From Planctomycetota bacterium (GTDB lineage: Bacteria; Planctomycetota; Phycisphaerae; Phycisphaerales; UBA1924), in contig JAFEBO010000002.1 in the NCBI GenBank assembly GCA_018242625.1, forward strand, positions 1 through 64,000: a DNA stretch of 64,000 nucleotides, in the 5' to 3' direction. The notes below the pieces were generated by a model. That model was not told the DNA's origin. It saw only the letters and a program-made list of their open reading frames with translations, and did not search any database. Position numbers and translations under genes: made by a program. This document shows positions 55,716 through 64,000 of the stretch, piece after piece (the first letter of the stretch is position 1; every line of letters starts with the position of its first letter).

Positions 55716-58472
55716 ATGACCGACGATCTGAACGCGGCACGCGGGCCCGATGCGGAGAGCTTTGGCGGCGCGAACCCCAACGCCGGCCGCGTCCTGGACC
55801 TTGACATCCAGCGGGAACTTCAGGATTCGTACCTCACCTACGCGATGAGCACGATCATGGACCGGGCTCTGCCCGATGTCCGCGATGGGCTCAAGCCCTC
55901 GCAGCGACGCATCCTCGTCGCGATGAACGATCTCAAGCTGCGCCCCGGCAAGAAGCACCTCAAGTGCGCCAAGATCGCGGGCAATACCTCGGGCGACTAC
56001 CACCCGCACGGCGAGGCGGTCGTCTATCCGACGCTGGTCGGCATGGCTCAGAAGTGGCGCATGCGCGTGCCGCTCATCGATCCGCAGGGCAACTTCGGTT
56101 CGATCAACGGCGATCCGCCCGCCGCCATGCGATACACCGAAGCCCGAATGACCCATGCGGCCGTGGACATGCTGGCCGATCTGGAATTCGACACGGTCGA
56201 CAGGCAGCCCAACTACGACGACCGCCTTCTCGAGCCGACCGTCCTGCCGGGGAAGTTTCCGCAGCTGCTGATCAACGGCGGCATCGGCATCGCGGTGGGC
56301 ATGGCAACCAGCCTGCCTCCCCAGAACCCGCTGGAGGTCTTCGACTCGATCATCCGGGTGCTGGAGAACCCGCAGATCACGCTCCAGGAATTGATGACCG
56401 ATCTCAAGGATGCCGACGGAGTGATCTTGCGAGCGGGCATGAAGGGGCCGGACTTCCCGACCGGGGGAACCATCCTGGGACGCCGGGGCATTGTCGAGGC
56501 CTACGCGACGGGGCGGGGCCGTGTCACGGTGCGGGGCACCTGCCGCATCGAGAGCCTGGGTGGCGAGGGCTCCAAGAGCGACCGGCACCAGATCGTGATC
56601 GATGAGATCCCGTACAACAGCTCGCAGGAACTGCTGCTGAAGAAGATCGTCGAGGCGGTCGAGGAAGACCGCATCCCGGACGTTTCCGACGTGCGCGACG
56701 AGTCGGGCCGCGAAGCGCCGACGCGCATCGTGATCGAGCTGAAGCGGGGCGCCGATCCGCGCGTGGTCGAGAAGCAGCTCTACGAGTTCACGAGCCTGCA
56801 GGACACGTTCAGCATCATGAACATCGCGCTGGTCAACCGCCAGCCGCGCACGCTCAGCCTGCGCGAGATGATCGATCTGTACATCGAGCACCGGCGCGAA
56901 GTGATCCGTCGCCGCACCAATTTCCTGCTCCGCAAGGCCAAGAAAGAGGCCCACGAGAAGGAAGCCCTCATCTACGCCGTCTGCGATATCGACGAGGTGA
57001 TCAAGATCATCCGCTCGAGCCGCACGCGTGAGGAGGCCATCCAGAAGCTGATGGACCGCCGCTTCCAGATCCCGGCGACCCACCCCTACGCGCCCAAGCT
57101 CCCCGAGCGGCTGCTGCGCATGCTCCGGGCGGCCGAGCCCGCCGGCGGCATCCTGCTCTCTCGCCTCCAGGCCGAGGCGATCGGCGGGCTGCGGCTGATC
57201 CAGCTCGTCGGCCTTGAGATCGAAAAGCTCGTCAACGAATACAACGAACTGGTCCGGCAGATCGAGGAGTACGAGTCGATCCTCGCCAGCGAGACCAAGG
57301 TCCGCTCCATGATCAAGGACGACTGCGAGGAGATGCGTTCCCGCTACGGAACGGGCAAGCCGGCGGTCCGGCGCACCCAGATCGACGAGTCCGAAGTCGA
57401 TATCACCATCGCCGAACTCATCCCCCGAGAGGATGTTGCGGTCACGATCAGCCACCAGGGCTACGTCAAGCGCGTACCGCTCGATACCTACCGGACTCAG
57501 GGTCGCGGCGGCAAGGGCATCCGCGCGGGCGACGCCAAGGACGAGGACTTCATCGAGCACGTCTTTGTCGCAGGCACACACGACGACCTGCTCTGCTTTA
57601 CCAACACCGGACGCATCTTCAAAATGAAGGTGTACGAAGTGCCCGAGATGAGCCGCACGAGCAAGGGGCGGGCCATCATCAACCTGCTGGAGCTGCGCGA
57701 GGGAGAATCGACCCGCGCGTACCTCGCCATCAAGGACTTCGAATCCGGCAGCCACTTCCTCACGTTCTGCTCCCAGGGCGGAATCGTGAAGCGCACTCCC
57801 CTCAAGGACTACCAGAACGTCAACCGCAGCGGCATCATCGCGGTCGGACTCAAAGAGGGCGATTCGCTGCTCAATGTGGCGCTCACCGGCGGCGGCGACG
57901 ACATCATGCTCATCACGGCGCACGGCAACGCCATCCGCTTCGCCGAGGAAGATGCCCGCCTGATGGGGCGTTCGGCGGCCGGCGTCAAGGGCATCGAGCT
58001 CGAAGAGGGCGATCAGGTGATCGGCGTGGTGCAGATCCCCATGACCAAGGACGCCGACGGCGATTCCATCACCGTCGATCCTTCGATGAGCCTGCTCACC
58101 ATCACCGAGAACGGCTACGGCAAACGCACGCTCGTGGACGAGTACCGGGTGCAGCCCGAAGAGGGCAAAGCCCGCAGCCAGTCACGCGGCGGCAAGGGAC
58201 GCGCCGACATCAAGACCACCGATCGCAACGGCGTGTCGGTGGCGGCTCTCGGAGTTCATGACGGCGACGATGTCGTCGTGGTTTCCAAGGGGGGCCAGCT
58301 CGTGCGTGTCAAGGCCTCGGGGATCAGCCAGATCGGGCGTGGCACCCAGGGCGTCCGCGTCGTCTCGCTCAACGATGGCGACAAGGTCATCTCCGCGGCA
58401 CGCATCGATGAGAGCATCGCGGGCGAAAGCTCACCCGAGGACCTGCCCCCGGCCGCCGGCGAACCGGCCTGA
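55716..58472 (+). CDS. gyrA: DNA gyrase subunit A
   Basis: A 918-residue type IIA topoisomerase subunit. The catalytic Tyr140 lies in MRYTEAR (Tyr122 in E. coli). The breakage-reunion domain is followed by a C-terminal beta-pinwheel with the GyrA-box-like QGRGGKG and a second RGGKG. In the quinolone pocket the residues are HPHGEAVVYP: Ala101 in place of Ser83 and Pro105 in place of Asp87 of E. coli. The start ATG has GCGGAGGT upstream. There is no gyrB next to it. A good GyrA-box-like motif favours gyrase over ParC. Confidence 0.95.
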   Translation: MTDDLNAARGPDAESFGGANPNAGRVLDLDIQRELQDSYLTYAMSTIMDRALPDVRDGLKPSQRRILVAMNDLKLRPGKKHLKCAKIAGNTSGDYHPHGEAVVYPTLVGMAQKWRMRVPLIDPQGNFGSINGDPPAAMRYTEARMTHAAVDMLADLEFDTVDRQPNYDDRLLEPTVLPGKFPQLLINGGIGIAVGMATSLPPQNPLEVFDSIIRVLENPQITLQELMTDLKDADGVILRAGMKGPDFPTGGTILGRRGIVEAYATGRGRVTVRGTCRIESLGGEGSKSDRHQIVIDEIPYNSSQELLLKKIVEAVEEDRIPDVSDVRDESGREAPTRIVIELKRGADPRVVEKQLYEFTSLQDTFSIMNIALVNRQPRTLSLREMIDLYIEHRREVIRRRTNFLLRKAKKEAHEKEALIYAVCDIDEVIKIIRSSRTREEAIQKLMDRRFQIPATHPYAPKLPERLLRMLRAAEPAGGILLSRLQAEAIGGLRLIQLVGLEIEKLVNEYNELVRQIEEYESILASETKVRSMIKDDCEEMRSRYGTGKPAVRRTQIDESEVDITIAELIPREDVAVTISHQGYVKRVPLDTYRTQGRGGKGIRAGDAKDEDFIEHVFVAGTHDDLLCFTNTGRIFKMKVYEVPEMSRTSKGRAIINLLELREGESTRAYLAIKDFESGSHFLTFCSQGGIVKRTPLKDYQNVNRSGIIAVGLKEGDSLLNVALTGGGDDIMLITAHGNAIRFAEEDARLMGRSAAGVKGIELEEGDQVIGVVQIPMTKDADGDSITVDPSMSLLTITENGYGKRTLVDEYRVQPEEGKARSQSRGGKGRADIKTTDRNGVSVAALGVHDGDDVVVVSKGGQLVRVKASGISQIGRGTQGVRVVSLNDGDKVISAARIDESIAGESSPEDLPPAAGEPA

Positions 58473-58482
58473 GCCCGTGTGG

Positions 58483-58488
58483 TAAGCT
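58483..58488 (+). promoter_or_regulatory. Putative -10 box (TAAGCT)
   Basis: TAAGCT is 26 bp upstream of the pilT start and preceded by GTGTGG; it resembles the TATGCT boxes before other genes. No -35 box is evident. pilT may alternatively be transcribed from the gyrA promoter, since the genes are only 41 bp apart. Confidence 0.3.
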
Positions 58489-58513
58489 CGGGAAGCAGTA
58501 ACCCGGGGCCACC

Positions 58514-59596
58514 ATGGACTTTGACCGTTTACTGAGCAAGGCGATCGAAACCGGTGCGTCCGATGTTCACCTGCAGGCGGACTCGCCGCCCATGTTCCGT
58601 CTCGGCAACAACATCCGGCTTGTGGAGGGCCCCCCCATCACCGAGCCCGAGATGGAGTCGACCCTCAAGGCCATGGTCCCTCGCCATATGGCGGAGGAAA
58701 ACCTCGCGACAGCCGCCGTGCGCGGGCTGGATTTCTCCTACACGACAGCCTCCGGAGCCCGATTCCGCTGCAGCGCCTTCCGCACACGCGGCCGCTTCGG
58801 GATGACGATGCGGGCCATCAAGGCGTCCGTCCCGTCGATCGAAGCCCTCAAGTTGCCCAAGGTTCTCCGCGACATAGCCCTCTCCCGGCGCGGTCTCACC
58901 CTTGTGACGGGCACGACAGGCAGCGGCAAGAGCACGACGCTCGCGGCGATGATCGACCTCATCAACGAGAATTACCGCACCAAGATCATCACCGTCGAGG
59001 ACCCCATCGAATACGTGCACCCCTGCAAAAAGGCCCTTGTCACCCAGATCGAAGTCGGCTCCGACACATCGTCCTTCGATCAGGCCCTGCGCCAGGCGCT
59101 CCGGCAGGACCCGGACGTGATCCTTGTCGGAGAACTGAGAGACGTGGAGACGCTGCGCACCGCGCTGCGTGCGGCGGACACCGGCCACCAGGTCTTCTCG
59201 ACCGTGCACAGCGCCAACGCGCCGCAGACAATCGAACGCATCATCGCGATGTTCCCCTCCAATGAGCACAAACTGCTCCTGGCGCAGCTCGCGAACTCGA
59301 TCGAGGCGATCATCTCGCAGCGGCTCATCACCGGCCGCGACGACAAGCGCCGGCCCGCGATCGAGATCCTGCGGGGCGGTCCGGTGACCGCCCGGTACAT
59401 CCTGGAAGGGAAAATCGCGGAACTCGCCAACTATCTCCAGATGGGAGAGGCGGGAATGCAGAGCTTCGACCAGCATATTCTCGGGATGTACCAGGCCGAG
59501 GAGATCAGCGGCACCGAGGCGATGCGGTTCGCGACCAACCCCGAGGCGATGGGGATGGGAATGCGCGGGATCAAGCGGACAGCGGGCATCGCCTAG
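58514..59596 (+). CDS. pilT: Type IV pilus retraction ATPase PilT
   Basis: A 360-residue secretion ATPase. The N-terminal PAS-like part (SDVHLQADSPP) is followed by the RecA-like domain with Walker A GTTGSGKST (133-141), Asp box TVEDPIE, Walker B DVILVGE (201-207) and His box HQVFSTVHSANA. The C-terminal region has AIISQRLITG. This is the PilT subfamily, driving pilus retraction and twitching motility. No pilin or pilus-assembly genes are here. Two STAS-domain genes follow in the same direction, 10 and 43 bp apart, which is unusual for pilT. Confidence 0.93.
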   Translation: MDFDRLLSKAIETGASDVHLQADSPPMFRLGNNIRLVEGPPITEPEMESTLKAMVPRHMAEENLATAAVRGLDFSYTTASGARFRCSAFRTRGRFGMTMRAIKASVPSIEALKLPKVLRDIALSRRGLTLVTGTTGSGKSTTLAAMIDLINENYRTKIITVEDPIEYVHPCKKALVTQIEVGSDTSSFDQALRQALRQDPDVILVGELRDVETLRTALRAADTGHQVFSTVHSANAPQTIERIIAMFPSNEHKLLLAQLANSIEAIISQRLITGRDDKRRPAIEILRGGPVTARYILEGKIAELANYLQMGEAGMQSFDQHILGMYQAEEISGTEAMRFATNPEAMGMGMRGIKRTAGIA

Positions 59597-59606
59597 CGAG
59601 GAAGAG

Positions 59607-59966
59607 ATGCCGGAACCAACATCGCAGGAAAAACATCCCGGGGCCGTCGTTGTCCGCGTTCTGCACGACAAACTCGACGAGAGCAATCTCTCGGGCGTGC
59701 GGGCGGCCATCTCAAAGGCGGCGGAAGAATCGCCCGGCGACGCGATCGTGCTCGACATGACGTCCGTCTCGTTCATGCCCAGCGTCTCGCTCGGCGGCCT
59801 GATCCAGCTCGCCCATTTCTTCCGGGCGCGAAAGCAGCGGTTTGTGCTCGCCAGCCTTCAGCCCACCGTCCGGGAGATGCTCGTACTCACGCGGCTGGAC
59901 CGGATTTTCGAGGTCCAGGGCTCCCTCCCGGAATTCATCGCCTCGTTGAGCTCCGCCCGGGCCTGA
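59607..59966 (+). CDS. STAS-domain anti-sigma-antagonist-like protein (first)
   Basis: A 119-residue single STAS domain: VVRVLHDKLDESNLSGVRAAI, then IVLDMTSVSFMPSVSLGGLIQL, the central strand-helix junction where SpoIIAA carries its phosphorylated Ser (DSSGLG), and KQRFVLASLQPTVREMLVLT. Here the site reads MPSVSLGGL, so serines are present but displaced. STAS proteins bind anti-sigma kinases and related partners. It lies 10 bp after pilT and is probably cotranscribed; a second STAS gene follows. Confidence 0.85.
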   Translation: MPEPTSQEKHPGAVVVRVLHDKLDESNLSGVRAAISKAAEESPGDAIVLDMTSVSFMPSVSLGGLIQLAHFFRARKQRFVLASLQPTVREMLVLTRLDRIFEVQGSLPEFIASLSSARA

Positions 59967-59996
59967 CGCGGTCCGGCACTCCCGGATGCGATCCGC

Positions 59997-60002
59997 TAGA
60001 AT
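59997..60002 (+). promoter_or_regulatory. Putative -10 box (TAGAAT), leaderless start
   Basis: TAGAAT ends seven bases before the ATG at 60010, and no ribosome-binding site is present in between, so the second STAS gene may also be made from a leaderless transcript. The same TAGAATC(C/G)G string precedes two other genes. Confidence 0.4.
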
Positions 60003-60009
60003 CCGCCGC

Positions 60010-60354
60010 ATGTCCACGGATTGGTCCGATTCGATTGTGATTGCCGACCTCGCCGACGAGCCCAGCCTCTCCGAGGAGTTGTCTTCCATCGCCGACAGGC
60101 TCGGCACCAAGAGCAACCCGGTCCCCAGCGTGGTGCTCAATTTCGCGAACGTCACGTACGTGAACAGTTCGAACCTGGCTTCACTGCTCAAGATCCGTAA
60201 GCTTCTCGTGGAGAACAAGCGAGGCCTGCGCCTCTGCAGCCTCTCGGACGACGTGCAGTCGGTGATGGCCGTGACGGGACTGGACAAGATCTTTCGATTC
60301 GCGCCGGATCCGATGACGGCCCTGGCCTCGCTCCAGCTTGAAGACTCGAAGTAG
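60010..60354 (+). CDS. STAS-domain protein (second)
   Basis: A 114-residue STAS protein: SVVLNFANVTYVNSSNLASL with the expected Ser pair (NSSN) at the phosphorylation position of SpoIIAA-like antagonists, then KRGLRLCSLSDDVQSVMAVT and LDKIFRFAP. It is only distantly similar to the STAS protein just upstream. The start at ATG 60010 is preceded by a -10-like TAGAAT; an ATG at 59986 would add eight basic residues. The kinase and phosphatase partners are not in the window. Confidence 0.85.
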   Translation: MSTDWSDSIVIADLADEPSLSEELSSIADRLGTKSNPVPSVVLNFANVTYVNSSNLASLLKIRKLLVENKRGLRLCSLSDDVQSVMAVTGLDKIFRFAPDPMTALASLQLEDSK

Positions 60355-60432
60355 CGCCCGGGTCGCCCGCCCTCCCACCTCCCCCCTACCCCGCCCGGAG
60401 CAGGGGATTTCCACACTTTTCCACGCCCTTGG

Positions 60433-60438
60433 TATGCT
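60433..60438 (+). promoter_or_regulatory. Putative -10 box (TATGCT)
   Basis: TATGCT lies 21 bp before the ATG of the META-domain gene, after CCCTTGG, and a ribosome-binding site (GGGAGG) sits between. It is the clearest of the three copies of this hexamer. No -35 box is clear. Confidence 0.4.
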
Positions 60439-60459
60439 CCGCATGACGCGGGAGGCATC

Positions 60460-60930
60460 ATGGGCAAGCTTGTCGGTGTCGTCGTCTCTTCTCTTGTGCT
60501 CTCGGGCGGCATGTGCGCGCTCTGGGCGTGCGAATCGGATAAGGCTCATCACGGGCCGAGCGCTCCCTCGATCCAGAATCTGGCCGGGACCTGGACGCTG
60601 GACTCACTTCTGGGTCAGCCGTTTGCCCAGCTTGTCCCCCAGGATGCCGCGGCAAAGCGTCCCACCCTCGATATCCGACCGGACGGAAAAGTGAGCGGTT
60701 TCGCGGGCGTCAACCGGCTCACCAGCAGCCTCGACGTCGAAGGCGTCAAGAAGGGCCAGTTCAAGCTGTCGCCCGCCGCCGTCACTCGGATGGCCGGACC
60801 GGCCTACGCCATGGCCCTTGAATCAAAGTACCTCGATGCGCTCAACAAGGCGACCGGTTTCCGGATGGAAGGGTCGTCGCTGGTGCTCCTGGACGGAACA
60901 ACCGAAATGGCCAGCTTCACGCGGAGCTGA
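60460..60930 (+). CDS. META-domain lipoprotein-like exported protein
   Basis: A 156-residue exported protein. The signal (VVVSSLVLSGGMCALWAC) ends with a lipobox-like LWAC. The META domain is seen from IQNLAGTWTLDSLLGQPF, the strand DIRPDGKVSGFAGVNRLTSSL and the closing EGSSLVLLDGTTEMASFTR. In E. coli HslJ the domain is linked to heat shock and novobiocin resistance. Its ATG has GGGAGG upstream. The gene is convergent with the Ala/Pro-rich exported protein gene, 15 bp from its stop. Confidence 0.85.
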   Translation: MGKLVGVVVSSLVLSGGMCALWACESDKAHHGPSAPSIQNLAGTWTLDSLLGQPFAQLVPQDAAAKRPTLDIRPDGKVSGFAGVNRLTSSLDVEGVKKGQFKLSPAAVTRMAGPAYAMALESKYLDALNKATGFRMEGSSLVLLDGTTEMASFTRS

Positions 60931-60945
60931 TGCCGGCAGACGCGA

Positions 60946-62556
60946 TCACTTCGTCACTTCGATCACGCTCTGCTTGGGCGGAGCCTGCTCGGGCATCTGC
61001 ACGGGCGGCAGCTGACCCGAAGGCGCCGCGGGAATCTGAACCGGCGCCTGCTGCGTGGGCTGCACGGGCACACCCTGGAGCAGATCAACACGCACAGGCG
61101 TGATCACGTTGAGTTTCAGGTCCTTGTCGACACTCGCTTCACCAATCACGCCGACGATCTGACCCAGCTTGCCGTCGAGCGCGAACCGCGGATCGGGCTT
61201 GATGTAGCCCAGCGTGCGGGGCACACTGGTGCCGACGCTCTGGATGCGGTACATGAGCGGCAGCGTGTCGCCGTTATAGACCGTGCTGGGCTGCAGTTGC
61301 CCCACGATGCTGTAAACACGGGTGGCTTCGACCTGGGCCACGTTCTGCAGCACCTGCTGATTGCGCTGCTGATCGGCCGAGGTTCCGTTGAGCAGAGCAA
61401 GCTGCTGCTCGCGCAGGTCTTTGCGGAACTTGAGAATGTTGAGCCGCTGCTCGAGCAGCGCACGCTGACGCGGGCTCGCCTGGCCGCTCAGATCCTGAAT
61501 GGCCTTTTCGTACTGCACAATAAGTGTTTCGTACTCGGCCTCCCCCAGCGGCTGCGCGTTCACCCGGTCAAAGGCCTGGTCGAGTTCCTTGATCCTGGCG
61601 GCCGTCCGCATGTTCTGCGACACGGGCGCGGGGCTCGCCGCCGGGACCATCGCCGGCATGGTTGCAACCGCCGGAGCAGGCGCCGGGGCAGTCGCGGGAG
61701 CGGCGGCAGGAGCCGCAGCGGGAGCCGGACTCGGGGCCGGCGAAGTGCTCGCGGGGCTCGACGTCGGGGTCGTGCCCGCCGGGGCCGCGGCCTGGCTGAT
61801 CGAAACCGGCGCGGGAGCCGGGGGAGCTCCGGCGGTGCCGGACGTGTTGATCGGCGTCACAAGACTCGTATCGGGCTTGGCAGGCTCGGGCTGCTTGACC
61901 GGAACGGGATCTACGGGCTTGGAGGGAGCTGCCGCAACCGGGGCAGCAGCCACCGGGGCCGTGGGCGACGGCGCGGGCGCCGAGGCAGCGGCGGCATCCG
62001 GCACAGCGCCACCCTTGGAACGGAAAGCGTTTACTTCATCAGCCGTCGCCTTACGGAGGTTCTTGGATTCGGTAAACGCCCGGGCCTCGGCGGGGGCGGC
62101 CACGCGATAGGCAACCACGCCCGCGCCGTTCGAAGCTTCCTCAACCTGCAGCACATTCATGCTCGTGCCGGCCGGGATCGCGTTTGTCACAAGCGCCTTC
62201 CAACTCCCGGCGAAGCCCGACGTCGGATTTGGCGCACGCAACCGGCTGTTCTTGCTCAGCTTGAGCGTCTTCGTGGCGGCGTCGTACGTCGCATCATCCG
62301 CGGGCACAAACGCGTACGAACCAGCCGGATAGCTGATTCGCGACCAGTTGGCGCTCTCGCCATCCACGATCACGATCACGCCCTGCTTGGCTTCGCCCAC
62401 CCGATAGAACTGGGCCGTGTCTCCCGAGTGCATATCCGCCGAAGCAGTCACAACGATCGCGGGGTACGGCGCAACATCCTTCATCTGAGCGAGCGCAAAC
62501 CCGGGAATGCCGGCAACCAGAGCGACGATTCCAACACGGGTGATCTGGGTCAACAT
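60946..62556 (-). CDS. Ala/Pro-rich exported protein with SH3-like N-terminus and coiled coil
   Basis: A 536-residue exported protein (signal VGIVALVAGIPGFALAQ). Residues 30-165 look like a pair of SH3-type beta domains: TAQFYRVGEAKQGVIVIVDGE, WSRISYPAGSYAFVP. A 140-residue Ala/Pro/Ser/Thr linker follows (PSPTAPVAAAPVAAAP-like repeats), then a coiled coil (ALLEQRLNILKFRKDLREQQLALLNG) and a second beta region (LQPSTVYNGDTLPLMYRIQS, LGQIVGVIG). This suggests a cell-wall-linked or envelope-spanning protein. The strongly repetitive linker is a likely source of length variation. Confidence 0.82.
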   Translation of the reverse strand: MLTQITRVGIVALVAGIPGFALAQMKDVAPYPAIVVTASADMHSGDTAQFYRVGEAKQGVIVIVDGESANWSRISYPAGSYAFVPADDATYDAATKTLKLSKNSRLRAPNPTSGFAGSWKALVTNAIPAGTSMNVLQVEEASNGAGVVAYRVAAPAEARAFTESKNLRKATADEVNAFRSKGGAVPDAAAASAPAPSPTAPVAAAPVAAAPSKPVDPVPVKQPEPAKPDTSLVTPINTSGTAGAPPAPAPVSISQAAAPAGTTPTSSPASTSPAPSPAPAAAPAAAPATAPAPAPAVATMPAMVPAASPAPVSQNMRTAARIKELDQAFDRVNAQPLGEAEYETLIVQYEKAIQDLSGQASPRQRALLEQRLNILKFRKDLREQQLALLNGTSADQQRNQQVLQNVAQVEATRVYSIVGQLQPSTVYNGDTLPLMYRIQSVGTSVPRTLGYIKPDPRFALDGKLGQIVGVIGEASVDKDLKLNVITPVRVDLLQGVPVQPTQQAPVQIPAAPSGQLPPVQMPEQAPPKQSVIEVTK

Positions 62557-62708
62557 GGGAGACTCCGTTCAAATCGATAGACTGGCGGTCGATCGGCGAT
62601 CCATTCGCCAGAGGACTACTTTACGCGCCAAGAATGCCACGTTTGTAGCCACTGAACATCGGAACGCATGTCTTTTTTCCAGAAGTACTTATGATGGCCT
62701 GAACCCCC

Positions 62709-63722
62709 ATGGACGGCCAACCGGAACAAATCGCGGCGGCAGTTACCCGCCTTCGGGAGGGCGGCCTGGTGGCCTTTCCGACCGAAACCGTTTATGGACT
62801 CGGGGCCGATGCACTGCGCGCCGATGCCGTTCAAAAGGTCTTTGAGGCAAAGGGGCGGCCCGCCAGCAATCCCCTGATCGTCCATGTCGCGGACGAAGCA
62901 ATGGCCGCGCGGGTGGTCGCGTCCTGGCCCGCCGAAGCCCGCAAGCTCGCGGAGCGATTCTGGCCCGGACCGCTTTCGATCGTGCTTCCCAAGGCTCCCG
63001 TGGTTCCGGCCATTGTGACCGGCGGCGGCCCCAACGTCGCCGTCCGATGCCCCGCGCACCCGCTCACGCTCGCGCTCATCGCGGCGTTCGATGGACCGCT
63101 GGTTGGCCCGAGCGCCAATGTTTCCGGATTCGTCTCCCCGACAACTGCGGCGCACGTGCGTGAGGCCTTTGACGAGCGCGATGTGCTGGTGCTCGATGGC
63201 GGCGACTGCGTCGGCGGAATCGAGAGCACGGTCGTCTCGGTGGTGGGCGGCAAGGCCCGCGTCCTGCGGAGCGGACTGATCGATGCCGCCGTGATCGGCG
63301 AAGTGCTCGGACGCGAAGTGGAGTGCGCAGACTCCGGATCCATCAGCGTAACGCCCAACGCCTCAACACCGGCGGAGTCCCCCGGGCAGCTTAGTTCGCA
63401 CTACGCACCACGGGCCAAGGCGGTGTTGGTGGATGCAGGCCAGATAAAGCGCGTTGTGCTGGGTGTAAAGGGCGAATGCGTAGTGATCGCCCGGGAAGAG
63501 GAAGAAGGCTTGCCGGAAGCCGATGCTCTTTCTTCCCAAGGCAAGCCGCATGTCATTCGCATGCCGCGCGATGCAAAGGGATACGCGCGAAGGCTCTACG
63601 CGGCGCTTCGCGAGGCGGATGCATTGCACCCCGAACTGATTGTCATCGTCACGCCGCCGGATCAGAGCGTGCATCCGGTTTGGCGGGCGGTGCGGGATCG
63701 ACTCAAGCGGGCGACGGCTTAG
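62709..63722 (+). CDS. L-threonylcarbamoyladenylate synthase (Sua5/TsaC)
   Basis: A 337-residue enzyme of t6A biosynthesis, making threonylcarbamoyl-AMP from threonine, bicarbonate and ATP for modification of ANN-decoding tRNAs. The N-terminal YrdC domain has FPTETVYGLGADAL, KGRPASNPLIVHV and GPSANVSGF; a C-terminal Sua5 domain of about 110 residues follows, with PGQLSSHYAPRAK at the junction, so it is the long Sua5 type rather than the short TsaC. A DinB-like gene on the other strand ends 18 bp downstream. Confidence 0.94.
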   Translation: MDGQPEQIAAAVTRLREGGLVAFPTETVYGLGADALRADAVQKVFEAKGRPASNPLIVHVADEAMAARVVASWPAEARKLAERFWPGPLSIVLPKAPVVPAIVTGGGPNVAVRCPAHPLTLALIAAFDGPLVGPSANVSGFVSPTTAAHVREAFDERDVLVLDGGDCVGGIESTVVSVVGGKARVLRSGLIDAAVIGEVLGREVECADSGSISVTPNASTPAESPGQLSSHYAPRAKAVLVDAGQIKRVVLGVKGECVVIAREEEEGLPEADALSSQGKPHVIRMPRDAKGYARRLYAALREADALHPELIVIVTPPDQSVHPVWRAVRDRLKRATA

Positions 63723-63740
63723 CAAAGCGCCGCCTCGGCG

Positions 63741-64000
63741 TCAGAAGATCCCGGGAAGGCCGAGGGCTTTGCGGATGGATGCGAGCTGGCCGGTGTGCCA
63801 GCCGTCGTGCCACGCGGCCTTGTTCAGGGCGTCCATCTTGTCGGAACAGAAACCCCCGGTCTCGACCGCCGTCGGCTGCGCGAGTTCGGCATCGTTGAGC
63901 TTTTGGGCCGCGGCGATAAACGCCGCGTAGGCGGCATCCGCGTGCTTTTTTACTTCGACAAAGGGCGGATAGACCTTGGGATCCGACGAAGGTTTGCTGC
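63741..64000 (-). CDS. DinB-like protein, C-terminal part (runs off the window)
   Basis: The minus-strand frame ending at TGA 63743-63741 is open to the window end, 86 codons. It reads PKVYPPFVEVKKHADAAYAAF, LNDAELAQPTAVETGGF and ends KAAWHDGWHTGQLASIRKALG, the C-terminal histidine-bearing helix of the DinB/DUF664 four-helix bundle family. These are metal-binding, stress-induced thiol-transferase-like proteins. The N-terminal half and any start lie beyond position 64000. It is convergent with the Sua5 gene. Confidence 0.8.
   Translation of the reverse strand, partial: SKPSSDPKVYPPFVEVKKHADAAYAAFIAAAQKLNDAELAQPTAVETGGFCSDKMDALNKAAWHDGWHTGQLASIRKALGLPGIF

Overview
The window is high-GC, densely coded bacterial chromosome with no rRNA or tRNA gene, CRISPR array, transposase or integrase that I can recognise. 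It looks like a planctomycete, most likely of the Phycisphaerae. The clues are two secreted proteins ending in paired dockerin-like repeats (CPADxNGDGLVDDSDF...YNxLxC), a fibro-slime domain protein, a divergent pair of large membrane Ser/Thr kinases (one with TPR-type repeats), an ASPIC/UnbV FG-GAP protein and many lipoproteins and exported proteins of unknown function. The phylum call is inference from protein style, not from a marker gene.

Layout. 1-10 kb: prkA (minus), trmB, an ArsR-like regulator coupled to a secreted retropepsin-like protease, queC-queE, an HtrA/Deg protease, a DASS anion transporter and a DUF486 membrane protein. 10-19 kb: fibro-slime protein, two divergent Ser/Thr kinases, lepA with an unusual insertion. 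19.4-23.1 kb: an accessory island of visibly lower GC at its left end, starting exactly at the lepA 3' end. It holds a TIR-domain gene, an FRG-domain gene, one intact and two decayed DUF2726 copies, a 55-bp direct repeat and a small unknown gene. 23-30 kb: dockerin-like secreted protein, membrane protein, fatty acid desaturase, SOUL-family protein, a small HTH gene, a SUFU protein and a sterol-desaturase-family hydroxylase. 30-33 kb (minus): DUF326 copper-binding protein, PAS-HWE histidine kinase and single-domain response regulator.

33-40 kb: patatin-like lipoprotein, AsmA-like protein, a four-gene lipoprotein operon (a BamE-like protein plus three divergent paralogues) with a recognisable promoter, an EF-hand/calpain-like cysteine protease, a TerB-like protein and an ABC ATPase. 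40-50 kb: FG-GAP protein, M28 aminopeptidase, HEXXH metalloprotease with parallel beta-helix and dockerin-like tail, glutamate dehydrogenase, a large M50 membrane protease and a degenerate receiver protein. 50-64 kb is more housekeeping: a zinc-ribbon membrane gene broken by an amber codon, rpsA, a large exported protein, gyrA, pilT followed by two STAS proteins, a META-domain protein, an Ala/Pro-rich exported protein, a Sua5/TsaC protein and the end of a DinB-like gene.

The most interesting stretch is the TIR-FRG pair with the neighbouring DUF2726 copies. Its composition, position at a conserved gene's 3' end, relic of a second lepA terminus and gene decay fit a laterally acquired, rapidly turning-over defence-type locus. 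Function is inferred from domains only.
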